From Sphingobium terrigena (GTDB taxonomy: Bacteria; Pseudomonadota; Alphaproteobacteria; Sphingomonadales; Sphingomonadaceae): 64,000 bases of DNA. This document shows, in pieces, positions 26,103-35,369 of the stretch. The notes beneath the pieces were generated by a model. The model had not been told where the DNA came from. It was given only the letters and a program-made list of their open reading frames with translations, and ran no database searches. The translations under genes and the position numbers were made by a program. Positions within the stretch are counted from its first letter, which is position 1. Every line of letters begins with the position of its first letter. Where the stretch lies: the NCBI RefSeq assembly GCF_003591655.1, contig NZ_QVRA01000006.1:1-64000 (forward strand), given 5' to 3'.

Positions 26103-26615
26103 ATGATGACCCGTCGGCTGCTCCCCTATCTCGCCCTGCTCCTGTCCGGCTGCACCGGCGCGCAGCTGAGCTATCCCTCGCTCGCCAAGCGCCCGATCGA
26201 GAGCGCCCCGGTCGCCGAAGCCACCCCGCCCCCGGCCCCGATCGCCGCCGACGCCAAACTAGCGGCACAGATCAGCCGCTTCACCGCCCAGTCGGAAACC
26301 GGCCGCACCGGCTTCGACGCTGCCTACGCCACGGCGGAAAAAGCCGCCCGCGCTGCGTCAGGATCATCGGTATCCAGCGACGCCTGGGTCGCCGCGCAGG
26401 TCGCCATCAGCGCGCTGGAAACCGCGCGCAACGACAGCGTCTCCGCCCTCGCCAGCCTCGACACCCTCTATGTCGATCGCACCAGCGCCATCGCCGATGG
26501 CAAGGAAAATGGCGGCCTCGAAGCCCTCGACACCGCCCGCACCGCCGCCCTAGCCATCGTCGACAGCCAGAATGACCGCATCGACGCGCTCAAGGGGCAG
26601 TTGGCCCAGCCTTAA
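26103..26615 (+). CDS. Hypothetical lipoprotein
   Basis: 170 residues from the ATG at 26103. The lead MMTRRLLPYLALLLSGC has a lipobox LSGC, so it should be acylated in the envelope. The rest is Ala-rich and helical (SVSSDAWVAAQVAISALETARNDS). It follows eda by 65 nt. No enzymatic family is recognised; Asp-rich helix bundles of this type are common among sphingomonad lipoproteins. Confidence 0.7.
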   Translation: MMTRRLLPYLALLLSGCTGAQLSYPSLAKRPIESAPVAEATPPPAPIAADAKLAAQISRFTAQSETGRTGFDAAYATAEKAARAASGSSVSSDAWVAAQVAISALETARNDSVSALASLDTLYVDRTSAIADGKENGGLEALDTARTAALAIVDSQNDRIDALKGQLAQP

Positions 26616-26622
26616 TATTCAT

Positions 26623-26740
26623 CCTCCCCTTTAAGGGGAGGTGGCAACGCGAAGCGTTGACGGAGGGGTGTCACCCTATCGATAGCGGGACACCCCTCCG
26701 TCTGGCCTTCGGCCCGACACCTCCCCTGCAAGGGGAGGAG
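26623..26740. repeat. Family-C palindromic repeat
   Basis: Arms CCTCCCCTTTAAGGGGAGG and CCTCCCCTGCAAGGGGAGG bracket a spacer with the inverted pair ACACCCCTCCGTC/GACGGAGGGGTGT. It fills the gap after the lipoprotein gene. Related copies are at 41960 and inside ileS at 60108. Confidence 0.75.
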
Positions 26741-26773
26741 CAGGAGCCGTGCAAAACTGATTGAATATAAGCC

Positions 26774-27343
26774 CTAAACCGCGTCCACCGCCGCCTTATG
26801 CGCCTGCGCATAATCGACATAGCGCGCCGCGCCACCGCCCAGCTTCGCCACCATCTCGTCCGACAGGTCACGCATATATTTGGCCGGTCGCCCCGCCCAA
26901 AGTTGCCGCGCCGGCAGCCGCTTGCCCGGCGACAGCAAAGCCCCCGCCGCCAGCATCCCGTCACTCTCGACCACGCAGCCATCCATGACGATCGCGCCCA
27001 GCCCCACAAAAGCCCGGTCCTCCAGCGTGCAGCCATGCACCATCGCCATATGGCCGATCAGCACATCATCCCCGATGATCGTCGGCCAGCCCTCGACCGG
27101 TCGGTCGATGCCGTCGCCGGGGCTGTCGCAATGGATCACCGTGCCGTCCTGCACATTGCTGCGCGCGCCGATCCGCACCCGGTTCACGTCCGCACGAATG
27201 ACGCAATTATACCAGATGCTGGCGTCCTCACCGATCTCGACATCGCCGATGATCCGGCATCCGGGCGCAATGAAGGCGCTGGGGTGGATGACCGGCACCT
27301 TGCCCTTGAAGGGGATGATGGTGACGCCCGGATAATCGCTCAT
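26774..27343 (-). CDS. Gamma-class carbonic anhydrase family protein
   Basis: 189 residues built of left-handed beta-helix hexapeptide repeats (VHPSAFIAPGCRIIGDVEIGEDASIWYNCVIRADVNRVRIG...). H-residues expected to bind zinc occur in TVIHCDS and LIGHMAMVHGC. Family members hydrate CO2 or are acyltransferase-like; activity here is not certain. The start at 27343 lies 1 nt from the hemB stop codon, so they form an operon. Confidence 0.88.
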   Translation of the reverse strand: MSDYPGVTIIPFKGKVPVIHPSAFIAPGCRIIGDVEIGEDASIWYNCVIRADVNRVRIGARSNVQDGTVIHCDSPGDGIDRPVEGWPTIIGDDVLIGHMAMVHGCTLEDRAFVGLGAIVMDGCVVESDGMLAAGALLSPGKRLPARQLWAGRPAKYMRDLSDEMVAKLGGGAARYVDYAQAHKAAVDAV

Positions 27344-27344
27344 C

Positions 27345-28340
27345 TCACGCCCCCAGCAGCCGCGCCGCGTGCAACGCATGATAGGTCAGCACGCCCGAAC
27401 ACCCCGCCCGCTTGAACGCCATCAGCGTCTCCAGCACCAGCGCGTCGCGGTCCCCCGCGCCAGCCGCCGCCGCATGTTCGATCATCGCATATTCGCCCGA
27501 CACCTGATAGGCGAACACCGGCACGGCAAACTGCTCCTTAACCCGGCGGATGATGTCGAGATAGGGCAGCCCCGGCTTCACCATCACGCTGTCCGCCCCC
27601 TCGGCCAGATCCAGCGCCACCTCGCGCAATGCTTCTTCCGCATTGGCCGGGTCCATCTGATAATTTTTCTTGTCGCCCTTCAGCAGCCCGCGCGATCCCA
27701 CCGCGTCGCGGAACGGACCATAAAAAGCGCTCGCATATTTGGCGGCATAGGACATGATCTGGACATTCACATGGCCATCGGCCTCCAGCGCCGCGCGGAT
27801 CGCGCCGACCCGACCGTCCATCATGTCGCTGGGCGCAATAATATCCGCCCCCGCCGCCGCCTGATTGAGCGACTGGCCGATCAGCACATCGACGGTCGCA
27901 TCGTTAAGAACATAGCCCGTGTCGTCCAGCAACCCGTCCTGCCCATGCGCGGTATAGGGGTCCAGCGCCACGTCGGTCAGCACGCCAATGTCCGGCACCG
28001 CATCCTTGATCGCCCGGATCGCCCGGCACATCAGATTATCGGGATTAAGCGCCTCCGCCCCATCATCGCTGCGCCGGTCGGCCTGCGTGTTAGGGAACAG
28101 CGCCAGGCAGGGAATCCCGGCATCCTGCGCCTCCCGCGCCCGCGCGACGATGCCATCCACCGACCAGCGCGACACGCCGGGCAGCGCCGCAATCGGCTCC
28201 TCGACATGATCCCCCTCGGTCACGAACAAGGGCCAGATGAAATCGCTGGGCGACAGACGATTTTCCGCAAACATCGCCCGGCTCCACGCCGAAGCCCGCA
28301 CGCGCCGCATCCGCAGCGCCGGATAGGAAGATTGGCTCAT
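27345..28340 (-). CDS. hemB: Delta-aminolevulinic acid dehydratase (porphobilinogen synthase)
   Basis: 331 residues. It joins two 5-aminolevulinate to form porphobilinogen for haem. Signatures are RMRRVRAS at the N-terminus, the metal-binding TDVALDPYTAHGQDG segment, and the catalytic Lys regions YAAKYASAFYGPFRDA and SVMVKPGLPYLDI. The carbonic anhydrase gene follows it directly. Confidence 0.96.
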   Translation of the reverse strand: MSQSSYPALRMRRVRASAWSRAMFAENRLSPSDFIWPLFVTEGDHVEEPIAALPGVSRWSVDGIVARAREAQDAGIPCLALFPNTQADRRSDDGAEALNPDNLMCRAIRAIKDAVPDIGVLTDVALDPYTAHGQDGLLDDTGYVLNDATVDVLIGQSLNQAAAGADIIAPSDMMDGRVGAIRAALEADGHVNVQIMSYAAKYASAFYGPFRDAVGSRGLLKGDKKNYQMDPANAEEALREVALDLAEGADSVMVKPGLPYLDIIRRVKEQFAVPVFAYQVSGEYAMIEHAAAAGAGDRDALVLETLMAFKRAGCSGVLTYHALHAARLLGA

Positions 28341-28399
28341 GGCGCGGGTCTAGGCGCGGGAGAGCGGGGGATCAAGCAGCAGCGGTCAAATCAAATCCT

Positions 28400-29140
28400 T
28401 TAGGCACTCATGTCTATAATCGACGGCGATAAGCCAATCAGAATAAGGGGACATGGATTTCCTACACCCCTCGCAACCCGGTCCTGCAGCTTTGCCCAGT
28501 GCGTTGTTGCTTGCCCGAATTTATCGGCGACAAATTTTCGCGACCATGCCGTTGCAAAGTCTGCACCTCTCGCAATATCAGCCTCAATTTGGCGACGTTG
28601 CGGCCCTGTAGGGGAGCCTGCACCAAATTCTTCAAGTCCGTCAAAGCTGTCGATCCCGCGATCGGTCGCGAATTTTTCGACCCTCGACCGCATCGTGGCC
28701 TGCATCTCGGAACCTCTCGTAATGATACCGCCGATGCTGATTGCCCCCTCAGCATGAAGTCGCTTGAAATTCTCCAAATCTCGATCAAAAAATGGATCCT
28801 TGTTATTCCATTCGATCTCAAGCGCCACAGTCCCGCTATCCGCGCGCCGAACATGATCAATTTCATGGCTCACGGATTCTTTGGGAACACCATCGACTAT
28901 CTTTTTCATTTCGAAATTATGCTTCGACCATTGGAGTGCCGCCAATCCACGCCGCAACCGTTGGGTCATTTTTGCTTCACCGCCACCACCGCCGATTATC
29001 TCTGTCATCGGCAAAGAAATATTCAGCAACGCCCCTTCCAGTTCGTCGATCAAATCTGGAAAGTCATGCAACATAATCGCTTGTGCATGGTTGGTGAACT
29101 CAACCTCAAAGCCGCTATCGCGCAAACGATCGAGCATCAT
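28400..29140 (-). CDS. BglII/BstYI-family type II restriction endonuclease
   Basis: 246 residues. The catalytic strand reads EIDHV...VALEIEWNNKDPFFDRDLENF, which I recognise from the BstYI/BglII group of type II enzymes (recognition RGATCY or AGATCT). The start overlaps the methyltransferase stop by 4 nt (ATGA), so the pair is a restriction-modification unit. It is AT-richer than the flanking hemB and peptidase genes, consistent with gain by transfer. Specificity cannot be proven from sequence alone. Confidence 0.82.
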   Translation of the reverse strand: MMLDRLRDSGFEVEFTNHAQAIMLHDFPDLIDELEGALLNISLPMTEIIGGGGGEAKMTQRLRRGLAALQWSKHNFEMKKIVDGVPKESVSHEIDHVRRADSGTVALEIEWNNKDPFFDRDLENFKRLHAEGAISIGGIITRGSEMQATMRSRVEKFATDRGIDSFDGLEEFGAGSPTGPQRRQIEADIARGADFATAWSRKFVADKFGQATTHWAKLQDRVARGVGNPCPLILIGLSPSIIDMSA

Positions 29141-29844
29141 TCGGCAGCAATTGCACTATTATAACTGTAAGTATCCCATGTCGGACGGTAATTTTCGTCG
29201 GCCTGATTACCCCATACCGTCCAATTCTCCCGCGCGCCCCGACTAAACATTTCCAGGCGGGGACCCCAAGAACATGCCTCAATGACATCATATTGCTCAT
29301 CGGGCTTACGGCTATGCTCACGCTTGCGAGTCTGAATCATATTGACCTGACTGCGTCCTGGCGAAAGCGTGCGTGCGTTCTTTCCACGCACTCCAAACAA
29401 CAGCAATTCTGTCACGTTACGAAAATAAAACCCTACCCCGCGACCATCAGAACCGCCATCCTTACGGATTTTATGCCAAACAATATTGGAGATATATCGA
29501 AATCCCCATGCATTCATTACCTGTATTCCTTCAGGCAAAAGCGCATTCGGAACCCACAAATAAAGGTGCGACGGATCTGCAGCAATATTTGCAACCGGCA
29601 GATCGCAAATTTCATCTAATGTCATCGTACCATAGCGATTAAGTCGCTTATGCTCTGGGGCGACTTTACCAGTCCTGTTTTGGAACTGCCATGGCGGATC
29701 AGCCAGAATTGTGCCGAAACGTTGATCCTTAGCCAAAGCCAGCAGATCATCATGAGCGGAGAGGCCGGATGAGAACATAACAAGATCTTCCTTTGCGCCC
29801 GTCCAAATGTCAAGCGAATCACAGGGTGAATTTTGCTTATCCAC
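29137..29844 (-). CDS. MT-A70-type adenine DNA methyltransferase
   Basis: 235 residues from a GTG at 29844. The catalytic motif is ILADPPW at 46-52, typical of the MT-A70 fold, which methylates adenine N6. ENWTVWGNQ near the end is also standard. Pairs with the BglII-like endonuclease by a 4-nt overlap. An alternative start is ATG 29778, which has a ribosome site overlapping an AGATCT palindrome at 29783-29788. Confidence 0.87.
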   Translation of the reverse strand: MDKQNSPCDSLDIWTGAKEDLVMFSSGLSAHDDLLALAKDQRFGTILADPPWQFQNRTGKVAPEHKRLNRYGTMTLDEICDLPVANIAADPSHLYLWVPNALLPEGIQVMNAWGFRYISNIVWHKIRKDGGSDGRGVGFYFRNVTELLLFGVRGKNARTLSPGRSQVNMIQTRKREHSRKPDEQYDVIEACSWGPRLEMFSRGARENWTVWGNQADENYRPTWDTYSYNSAIAAE

Positions 29845-29872
29845 CCAATCCCCGCCTTTCCCTCAAATCGCC

Positions 29873-31480
29873 CTACTTCGCAAACCGCCGAAAGAAACTG
29901 TCCCCATTCCAGGTCGGCCGCGCCGCGCCATTGGCCACCCTCAGCGTCACCGCCGTCACATAGTCGTTCAGCTTCGCGCTCTCGGCGGGCATCACCGGCT
30001 GGTTCAGATCGTCGAAGGGCGAGTGATAGATATTCGCCCGCCACGCCTTTTCGGTGGCGGCTTCAGGCGTCCCGGCCTTGAAGCCATATTTGAAGAACAG
30101 CGCCGGTATGCCCTCGCGGATGAAGGCATATTGGTCCGACCGGATGAACACGTTGCGGTCGGGGAAGGGATCGGGGGTGATGGGCAGGTTCATCGCCGCG
30201 CTCACGACTTCCGCATCCTTGCCCAGCGAGCTTTGGTCATAGCCGATCGGCGTCACGCTGGTCAGCGGGAAGATCGGCAGCGCCATGTCGAAATTCAGGT
30301 CCGCGACGATGCTCTTCTGCGGCACGGTCGGGCGACGCGCGAAATAGCGGGCGCCCAACAACCCCTTCTCCTCCGCAGTGACGATGGCGAACAGGATCGA
30401 CCGTTTCGGCTTCACCTTGCTGGCTTTCAAGGCACGGCCAATCTCCAGCAGGCTGGCCACCCCCGACGCATTGTCGAACGCGCCATTATAGATCGCATCC
30501 CCCTTGATCGGCGTGCCGACGCCATAGCCGTCCAGATGCGCCGACAGCACGACATAGTCATGCCGCAACTTGGGATCGCTGCCCGGCAGCATAGCGATCA
30601 GATTGGGGGAGGACAATTCAGCCCGCGTCGCGCTCACCTGCGCCTTCAGCCGCACCGCCAGTGGAAAGGAGGCGACCGGCGCAGACGCATCCGCCGCCGC
30701 CGCGATCGCGGCAAAATCCTGTCCCGACCCGGTAAACAGCAGATCCGACTTGGCCGGGTCAAGCTGCGCGCCCAGGAACGGCGTCTGCGTATCCCGCAAA
30801 CTGACATCGCTATAATAAAGCGCGGGCGCGCCGGACAGAGCGATCCGCCGGTCCCAGGGAATCTCCACTTGCTTGGGCGTCACCAGCGTGATCAGCCCCA
30901 GCGCGCCCTGCTCCGCCAGCCAGTGCGACCGTTCCGACCGCGCATGGGATTTGAGCGCGCCCGACAGGGTCGCCGGACCACCCGACAGCACGACGACGAT
31001 CTTGCCCTTCAAATCCAGCCCGGCAAAATCATCATGCCCCGCTTCGGGCAGATGCAGGCCATAGCCCGCAAACACCAGGGGCGCGTCGATGCTTTCGGGC
31101 ACCGGCCCGCCCCCGCCGCCAAAGATCAGGTCGCCCGGCACCGCAAGCGGCACCACCCCCTGCGGTCCCACCAGCGCCGCGCTGGACTTGTCCGACACGA
31201 TCCGCTGCTCGACAAAGGCAACCAGCTGGCGAAAGCCCTGCGTGCCAGCGGGTTTCAGGCCCATCGCCTGAAACTGGCCGATCACATAGGCCGCCGCCTT
31301 GTCATAGCCGGGCGTCCCCGTGCCGCGCCCCTGCATCGCGTCGCTCGCCAGCATCTCGACATGCGCCCACCAGCGCGCGCCCCTGTCCCCCTCAGCCTCC
31401 CCTTCCGCCTCTGCCAGCGCGGTGCTGCCAACCATCAACGCGATCAGGGATATGCCGAAGGAAAGGCCGCGCATACTCAT
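29873..31480 (-). CDS. M28-family zinc aminopeptidase with PA domain
   Basis: About 535 residues with an N-terminal signal sequence (MSMRGLSFGISLIALMVGSTALA). A PA-type insert (APLVFAGYGLHLPEAGHDDFAGLDLKGKIVVVL) comes before the peptidase core. Metal-binding and catalytic parts: VLSAHLDGYG, GAFDNASGVA, TAEEKGLLG. Probably a periplasmic aminopeptidase. Start at 31480 with GGAG 4 nt away; 31474 is a possible alternative. Confidence 0.9.
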   Translation of the reverse strand: MSMRGLSFGISLIALMVGSTALAEAEGEAEGDRGARWWAHVEMLASDAMQGRGTGTPGYDKAAAYVIGQFQAMGLKPAGTQGFRQLVAFVEQRIVSDKSSAALVGPQGVVPLAVPGDLIFGGGGGPVPESIDAPLVFAGYGLHLPEAGHDDFAGLDLKGKIVVVLSGGPATLSGALKSHARSERSHWLAEQGALGLITLVTPKQVEIPWDRRIALSGAPALYYSDVSLRDTQTPFLGAQLDPAKSDLLFTGSGQDFAAIAAAADASAPVASFPLAVRLKAQVSATRAELSSPNLIAMLPGSDPKLRHDYVVLSAHLDGYGVGTPIKGDAIYNGAFDNASGVASLLEIGRALKASKVKPKRSILFAIVTAEEKGLLGARYFARRPTVPQKSIVADLNFDMALPIFPLTSVTPIGYDQSSLGKDAEVVSAAMNLPITPDPFPDRNVFIRSDQYAFIREGIPALFFKYGFKAGTPEAATEKAWRANIYHSPFDDLNQPVMPAESAKLNDYVTAVTLRVANGAARPTWNGDSFFRRFAK

Positions 31481-31594
31481 GCTACTCCACTCAAATCTGG
31501 TTGCTATCTTGCCCGATCCTGTCCGACGAACAAGGGGGCTTGGAACCACCACCGCGAACGTGTATTAACGTGGCAATACAGTATGGAGATGATG

Positions 31595-32344
31595 ATGCCC
31601 CATTCCCCGACTTTGTCCGCCCTGCTCGTCGCCGGACTCGCTCTCTCGACCGCCGCCTGCTCGCGCGATGCCAATGACGCCGCCCCTGCATCCAATACCA
31701 GCGCGACGCAGGACTGGTCGACGCTCAAAAATTTCACCGCGATCGACGCCACCGGCCCGGACGATGTCGCCGTGATGATCGGCGACAGCTATTCCGTCAA
31801 GGCAGAGGGTGATCCCAAGGCGATCGAACAGCTCGACATCATGGTCAAGGGCGACCGGCTGGTCATCGGCCGCAAGTCGAACGGCAACTGGAGCTGGGGC
31901 CGCAAGGACGATAATGAAGGTGCGACCATCCGCGTCACCATGCCCACCATCCGCGCCGCTGCTTTGACCGGCGCAGGCGATTTCACCCTCGACCGGGCGG
32001 AGGGCGACGCGCTCGACCTGTCGCTCACCGGCGCGGGCGATTTCGACATCGGCGCGGTCAAATTGCGCAGCCTGAAAACCGACATTACCGGCGCCGGATC
32101 GATCAAGATTTCCGGCACCGCTGATGAAGGCAAACTCGCCATCACCGGCGCGGGCGATATCGAAGCCGACGGCCTCAAACTGGGCAAGGCGGACGTGTCG
32201 ATCCTGGGTGCAGGCAACATCGCCTTTGCGTCGGACGGCGCGGTCGCTATCAGCATCATGGGGCCGGGCGACGTGACGGTAAAGGGCAAGGCGCAATGTA
32301 CGACAAGTGGCACAGGACCGGGCGAGGCGCGCTGCGCGCCCTGA
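31595..32344 (+). CDS. GIN-domain (DUF2807) lipoprotein
   Basis: About 249 residues. The lead ends LSTAACSRD, a lipobox. The rest is a repeated beta pattern: ALTGAGDFTLD, SLTGAGDFDIG, DITGAGSIKISG, AITGAGDIEADG, GPGDVTVKG. This is the DUF2807 / head GIN beta-helix. It has four ATGs close together; GGAG at 31585-31588 suits 31595. The stop lies 49 nt inside the next gene, which is its paralogue. Confidence 0.88.
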   Translation: MPHSPTLSALLVAGLALSTAACSRDANDAAPASNTSATQDWSTLKNFTAIDATGPDDVAVMIGDSYSVKAEGDPKAIEQLDIMVKGDRLVIGRKSNGNWSWGRKDDNEGATIRVTMPTIRAAALTGAGDFTLDRAEGDALDLSLTGAGDFDIGAVKLRSLKTDITGAGSIKISGTADEGKLAITGAGDIEADGLKLGKADVSILGAGNIAFASDGAVAISIMGPGDVTVKGKAQCTTSGTGPGEARCAP

Positions 32345-33018
32345 TCGGCGCGACGATCCTGATCGCGACGCCCGCAGCGGCGGCGACGCGCGGCTATACC
32401 ATCACCAGCTTCGACGCGATCCGGCTCGATGCGCCGGTCAGCGTCGTCATCACCACTGGTGCTGGCGCATCGGCCCGCGCGGAGGGGGATCAGGCGCTGC
32501 TCGACGGGCTGAACGTCAATGTCTCCGGCCGCCTGCTCACCATCACCATGATCCGCCCGCGGCCCGGCGAAAAAGGCGGCGGCGCAGCGACCCTGCGCCT
32601 CTCCACCGGCGACCTTTCCCGCATCGTCCTGACCGGGGGCGGATCGGTAACGGTCAGCCGGATGAAGGGGCTGCGCGGCGACATCGTGCTGGGCGGCAAT
32701 GGCGACGTGACCGTGGCGGCGATCGACCTCGACCAGCTCGATCTGTCGCTGGCGGGCGGTGGCCGCGCGACGCTCAGCGGAAGAACAGGCGTCGCCAATA
32801 TCCGCGTCTCCGGGCCGGGTGCGGTCGCGGGCGAAGCCCTGCGCGCGCGCCAGGCGACCCTTGCCAATGACGGGCCGGGCAGCATCGCCCTGACTGCCGA
32901 GGTCACGGCCAAGGTCACCGCGACTGGCTCCGGCGACGTCACCGTCAATGGCAAGGCCGCCTGCTCGGTCGACAATCGCGGCACCGGGCGCATCGCCTGC
33001 GGTGGCGAGCGCTATTGA
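32296..33018 (+). CDS. GIN-domain (DUF2807) exported protein
   Basis: 240 residues with a signal peptide (LIGATILIATPAAAA). The rest is a beta-helix of the same family as the previous lipoprotein: VLTGGGSVTVS, VLGGNGDVTVAA, SLAGGGRATLSG, SGPGAVAG, and an ending GSGDVTVNGKAACSV that matches the end of its neighbour. It starts inside the previous gene by 49 nt in another frame, so they are translationally linked. Confidence 0.88.
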   Translation: MYDKWHRTGRGALRALIGATILIATPAAAATRGYTITSFDAIRLDAPVSVVITTGAGASARAEGDQALLDGLNVNVSGRLLTITMIRPRPGEKGGGAATLRLSTGDLSRIVLTGGGSVTVSRMKGLRGDIVLGGNGDVTVAAIDLDQLDLSLAGGGRATLSGRTGVANIRVSGPGAVAGEALRARQATLANDGPGSIALTAEVTAKVTATGSGDVTVNGKAACSVDNRGTGRIACGGERY

Positions 33019-33083
33019 ACGATAATGACAAAGCGCCGCTGCTCTGGCATCGGCCACAGCAATTAAGTGTGAACGGGGCGATC

Positions 33084-33848
33084 ATGACGACTATCGGGAT
33101 TTTCGGGGCCGCTGGCCGCATGGGCCGCGCCATCGCGCAGGTCGCCGCTGACGCAGGCCTTGGCATAGCGGGCGGCACCGACCGCGACGGCAGCGGCGAG
33201 ATCGCACCGGGCATCGCCATCACCACCGATCCGCTGGAACTGGCACAGCGCAGCGACGTGCTGATCGACTTCTCCGTACCCGGCGCCCTCTCTGTCCATC
33301 TCGATGCCTGCATTGCCGCCAACAAGCCGATCCTGATCGGCACCACTGGCCTGGAAGCCGTCCATCACGCCCTGATCGACGAAGCCTCGGCGATGATCCC
33401 CATCCTCCAGACCGGCAACACCTCGCTCGGCGTCAACCTGCTCGCCGCGCTGGTGGAACAGGCCGCAGCGGGGCTGGGCGACGACTGGGATATCGAGATT
33501 GTCGAGATGCACCACCGGCACAAGGTCGATGCCCCCTCCGGCACCGCCCTGCTGCTGGGCGAAGCCGCCGCGCGCGGACGCGGCATCACGCTGGCCGACC
33601 ATAGCGAACGCGGCCGCGACGGCATTACCGGCGCGCGGGCACAGGGCGCGATCGGCTTTGCGGCGCTTCGCGGCGGATCGGTCGCGGGCGACCACCAAGT
33701 CATCTTCGCGGCCGAAGGCGAACGCATAGAAATTGGCCACCGCGCCGAAAACCGCAATATTTTCGCCCGCGGCGCGGTCAAGGGCGCGCAATGGCTGATC
33801 GGCCAGAGCGTCGGCCGTTACGACATGAAGGGCGTGCTGGGTCTCTGA
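33084..33848 (+). CDS. dapB: 4-hydroxy-tetrahydrodipicolinate reductase
   Basis: 254 residues from ATG 33084. It reduces HTPA for lysine and diaminopimelate synthesis. Parts: GIFGAAGRMGRAI (nucleotide loop), EMHHRHKVDAPSGTAL (catalytic His and Lys), and HRAENRNIFARGAVKGAQWL at the end. It precedes nth by 5 nt. Confidence 0.96.
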   Translation: MTTIGIFGAAGRMGRAIAQVAADAGLGIAGGTDRDGSGEIAPGIAITTDPLELAQRSDVLIDFSVPGALSVHLDACIAANKPILIGTTGLEAVHHALIDEASAMIPILQTGNTSLGVNLLAALVEQAAAGLGDDWDIEIVEMHHRHKVDAPSGTALLLGEAAARGRGITLADHSERGRDGITGARAQGAIGFAALRGGSVAGDHQVIFAAEGERIEIGHRAENRNIFARGAVKGAQWLIGQSVGRYDMKGVLGL

Positions 33849-33853
33849 CGCCG

Positions 33854-34495
33854 ATGAACAAGGCGCAGATCTTCGACTTTTTCAGCCGCCTGGCCGAAGC
33901 CAATCCCGCGCCGGTGACGGAGCTGGCCTATGGCAATCCCTATCAGCTGCTGGTCGCGGTCACGCTCTCGGCCCAAGCCACCGACGTCGGCGTCAACAAG
34001 GCGACCCGCGCCCTGTTCATGGACGTCACCACCCCGCAACAGATGGTGGACCTTGGCGAGGAAGGCCTCAAAACCCATATCCGCACCATCGGCCTGTTCA
34101 ATACCAAGGCGAAGAATGTCATCGCCCTGTCGGACATATTGGTGCGCGACTTTGGCGGGGAAGTGCCGCAGGATCGCGACACGCTGACCACCCTGCCCGG
34201 CGTCGGGCGCAAGACCGCCAATGTCGTCGTCAACACCGCCTTCGGGCAGGAGACGTTCGCGGTCGACACCCACATCTTCCGCGTCGGCAACCGCACCGGG
34301 CTGGCCCCCGGCAAGACCGTACTGGCTGTGGAAACAAAACTCGACAAGCGCGTCCCGCAGCCCTTCCGCCGCGACGCCCATCACTGGCTGATCCTGCACG
34401 GCCGCTATATCTGCAAGGCGCGCAAACCCGAATGCTGGCGCTGCCCGGTCGCCGACCTGTGCCGCTTCAAGCCCAAAACCCCGCCGCCCGCCTGA
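33854..34495 (+). CDS. nth: Endonuclease III
   Basis: 213 residues. DNA glycosylase/lyase that removes oxidised pyrimidines. Helix-hairpin-helix LPGVGRKTANVV carries the catalytic Lys, AVDTHIFR the catalytic Asp, and the C-terminal CKARKPECWRCPVADLC is the C-X6-C-X2-C-X5-C iron-sulfur loop. It follows dapB closely. Confidence 0.96.
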   Translation: MNKAQIFDFFSRLAEANPAPVTELAYGNPYQLLVAVTLSAQATDVGVNKATRALFMDVTTPQQMVDLGEEGLKTHIRTIGLFNTKAKNVIALSDILVRDFGGEVPQDRDTLTTLPGVGRKTANVVVNTAFGQETFAVDTHIFRVGNRTGLAPGKTVLAVETKLDKRVPQPFRRDAHHWLILHGRYICKARKPECWRCPVADLCRFKPKTPPPA

Positions 34496-34595
34496 CGCCA
34501 CACCGTTCTTCCTGGGTTCAGACCGGGCGCGCTAAAGACGGGTTTCACCGTCCTGCGACGTCGATTCGTTCAAACGCAATCGAAGGAGAGAAACC

Positions 34596-34973
34596 ATGTC
34601 CGTCCGTCTCGCTTTGGGTCTCGCGCTGGCCTGCGCCGTCACCCCCGCCATCGCCAAGACCACGCCCGACCCCTATGTCCCGACCGGTGCCAAGGCGCTC
34701 GATTGCGTCCCGCTGACGTCGATCCGCTCGACCAATGTGCGTAATGACCGCACCATCGACTTCATCATGAACGGCAACAAAATCTACCGCAACACCCTGC
34801 CCAACAGCTGTCCCAGCCTGGGATTTGAGAAGCGCTTTTCCTACCGCACCAGCCTGTCGCAGCTTTGTTCGGTCGATATCATCACCGTGCTGTGGAACAA
34901 TGGTCCCGGCCTGCAACCGGGTGCCAGCTGCGGCTTGGGCAAATTCCAGCCGATGCAGAAAGCGCCGAAATAA
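34596..34973 (+). CDS. Secreted hypothetical protein
   Basis: 125 residues with a signal peptide (MSVRLALGLALACAVTPAIA). Four or five cysteines in the mature part (DCVPL, SCPSL, LCSVD, SCGLG) suggest disulfide bonds in the periplasm. A clear GAAGGAGAG site lies ahead of the ATG. Proteins of this size and pattern are widespread in sphingomonads but have no known function that I can name. Confidence 0.75.
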   Translation: MSVRLALGLALACAVTPAIAKTTPDPYVPTGAKALDCVPLTSIRSTNVRNDRTIDFIMNGNKIYRNTLPNSCPSLGFEKRFSYRTSLSQLCSVDIITVLWNNGPGLQPGASCGLGKFQPMQKAPK

Positions 34974-35060
34974 GATGGCCCGGTAGCGATTTTGCCGCTG
35001 GCGCGGACGAACGGCCTTTGCTAAGCGGCCTGTCTGACACGGCTTACCAGCCAGCGTCAT

Positions 35061-35137
35061 GCACCCATAGCTCAGCTGGATAGAGCGTTGCCCTCCGAAG
35101 GCAAAGGCCAGTGGTTCGAATCCACTTGGGTGCACCA
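35061..35137 (+). tRNA. tRNA-Arg(CCG)
   Basis: 77 nt, CCA encoded. Acceptor GCACCCA pairs with TGGGTGC; D-arm GCTCAGCTGGATAGAGC; anticodon stem TTGCC/GGCAA around CTCCGAA (anticodon CCG); T-arm GTGGTTCGAATCCAC. Reads CGG codons. The 230 nt after it, to 35369, show no gene. Confidence 0.95.
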
Positions 35138-35369
35138 AAATACACAAATAAATCAGTGATTTGGTAGAAAGCAACCTTTCCCGCTATTGGCTTTGCGGAG
35201 ACCGAAACTCGCGAATTTCGGCCGATATGATCGTCCAATCCCGTGGATTTCGGCCAGAAACGCCCTCAGCAAACCGCACCCGCATCAACAAGTCTGCACG
35301 GACTGATTGGCTGCGTGAATCCGTGAGGACTGGCTGGATGGTGAGCAGGCTGAACCTGCATCGCCCCAT

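Noticed and set aside
29807..31590. Very long plus-strand open frame upstream of the GIN lipoprotein
   Set aside because: It is the antisense shadow of the M28 peptidase gene; only the part from 31595 has coding character.
35138..35369. Possible small gene or attachment remnant after tRNA-Arg
   Set aside because: No tRNA 3' duplicate and no integrase nearby; short frames have no protein character.
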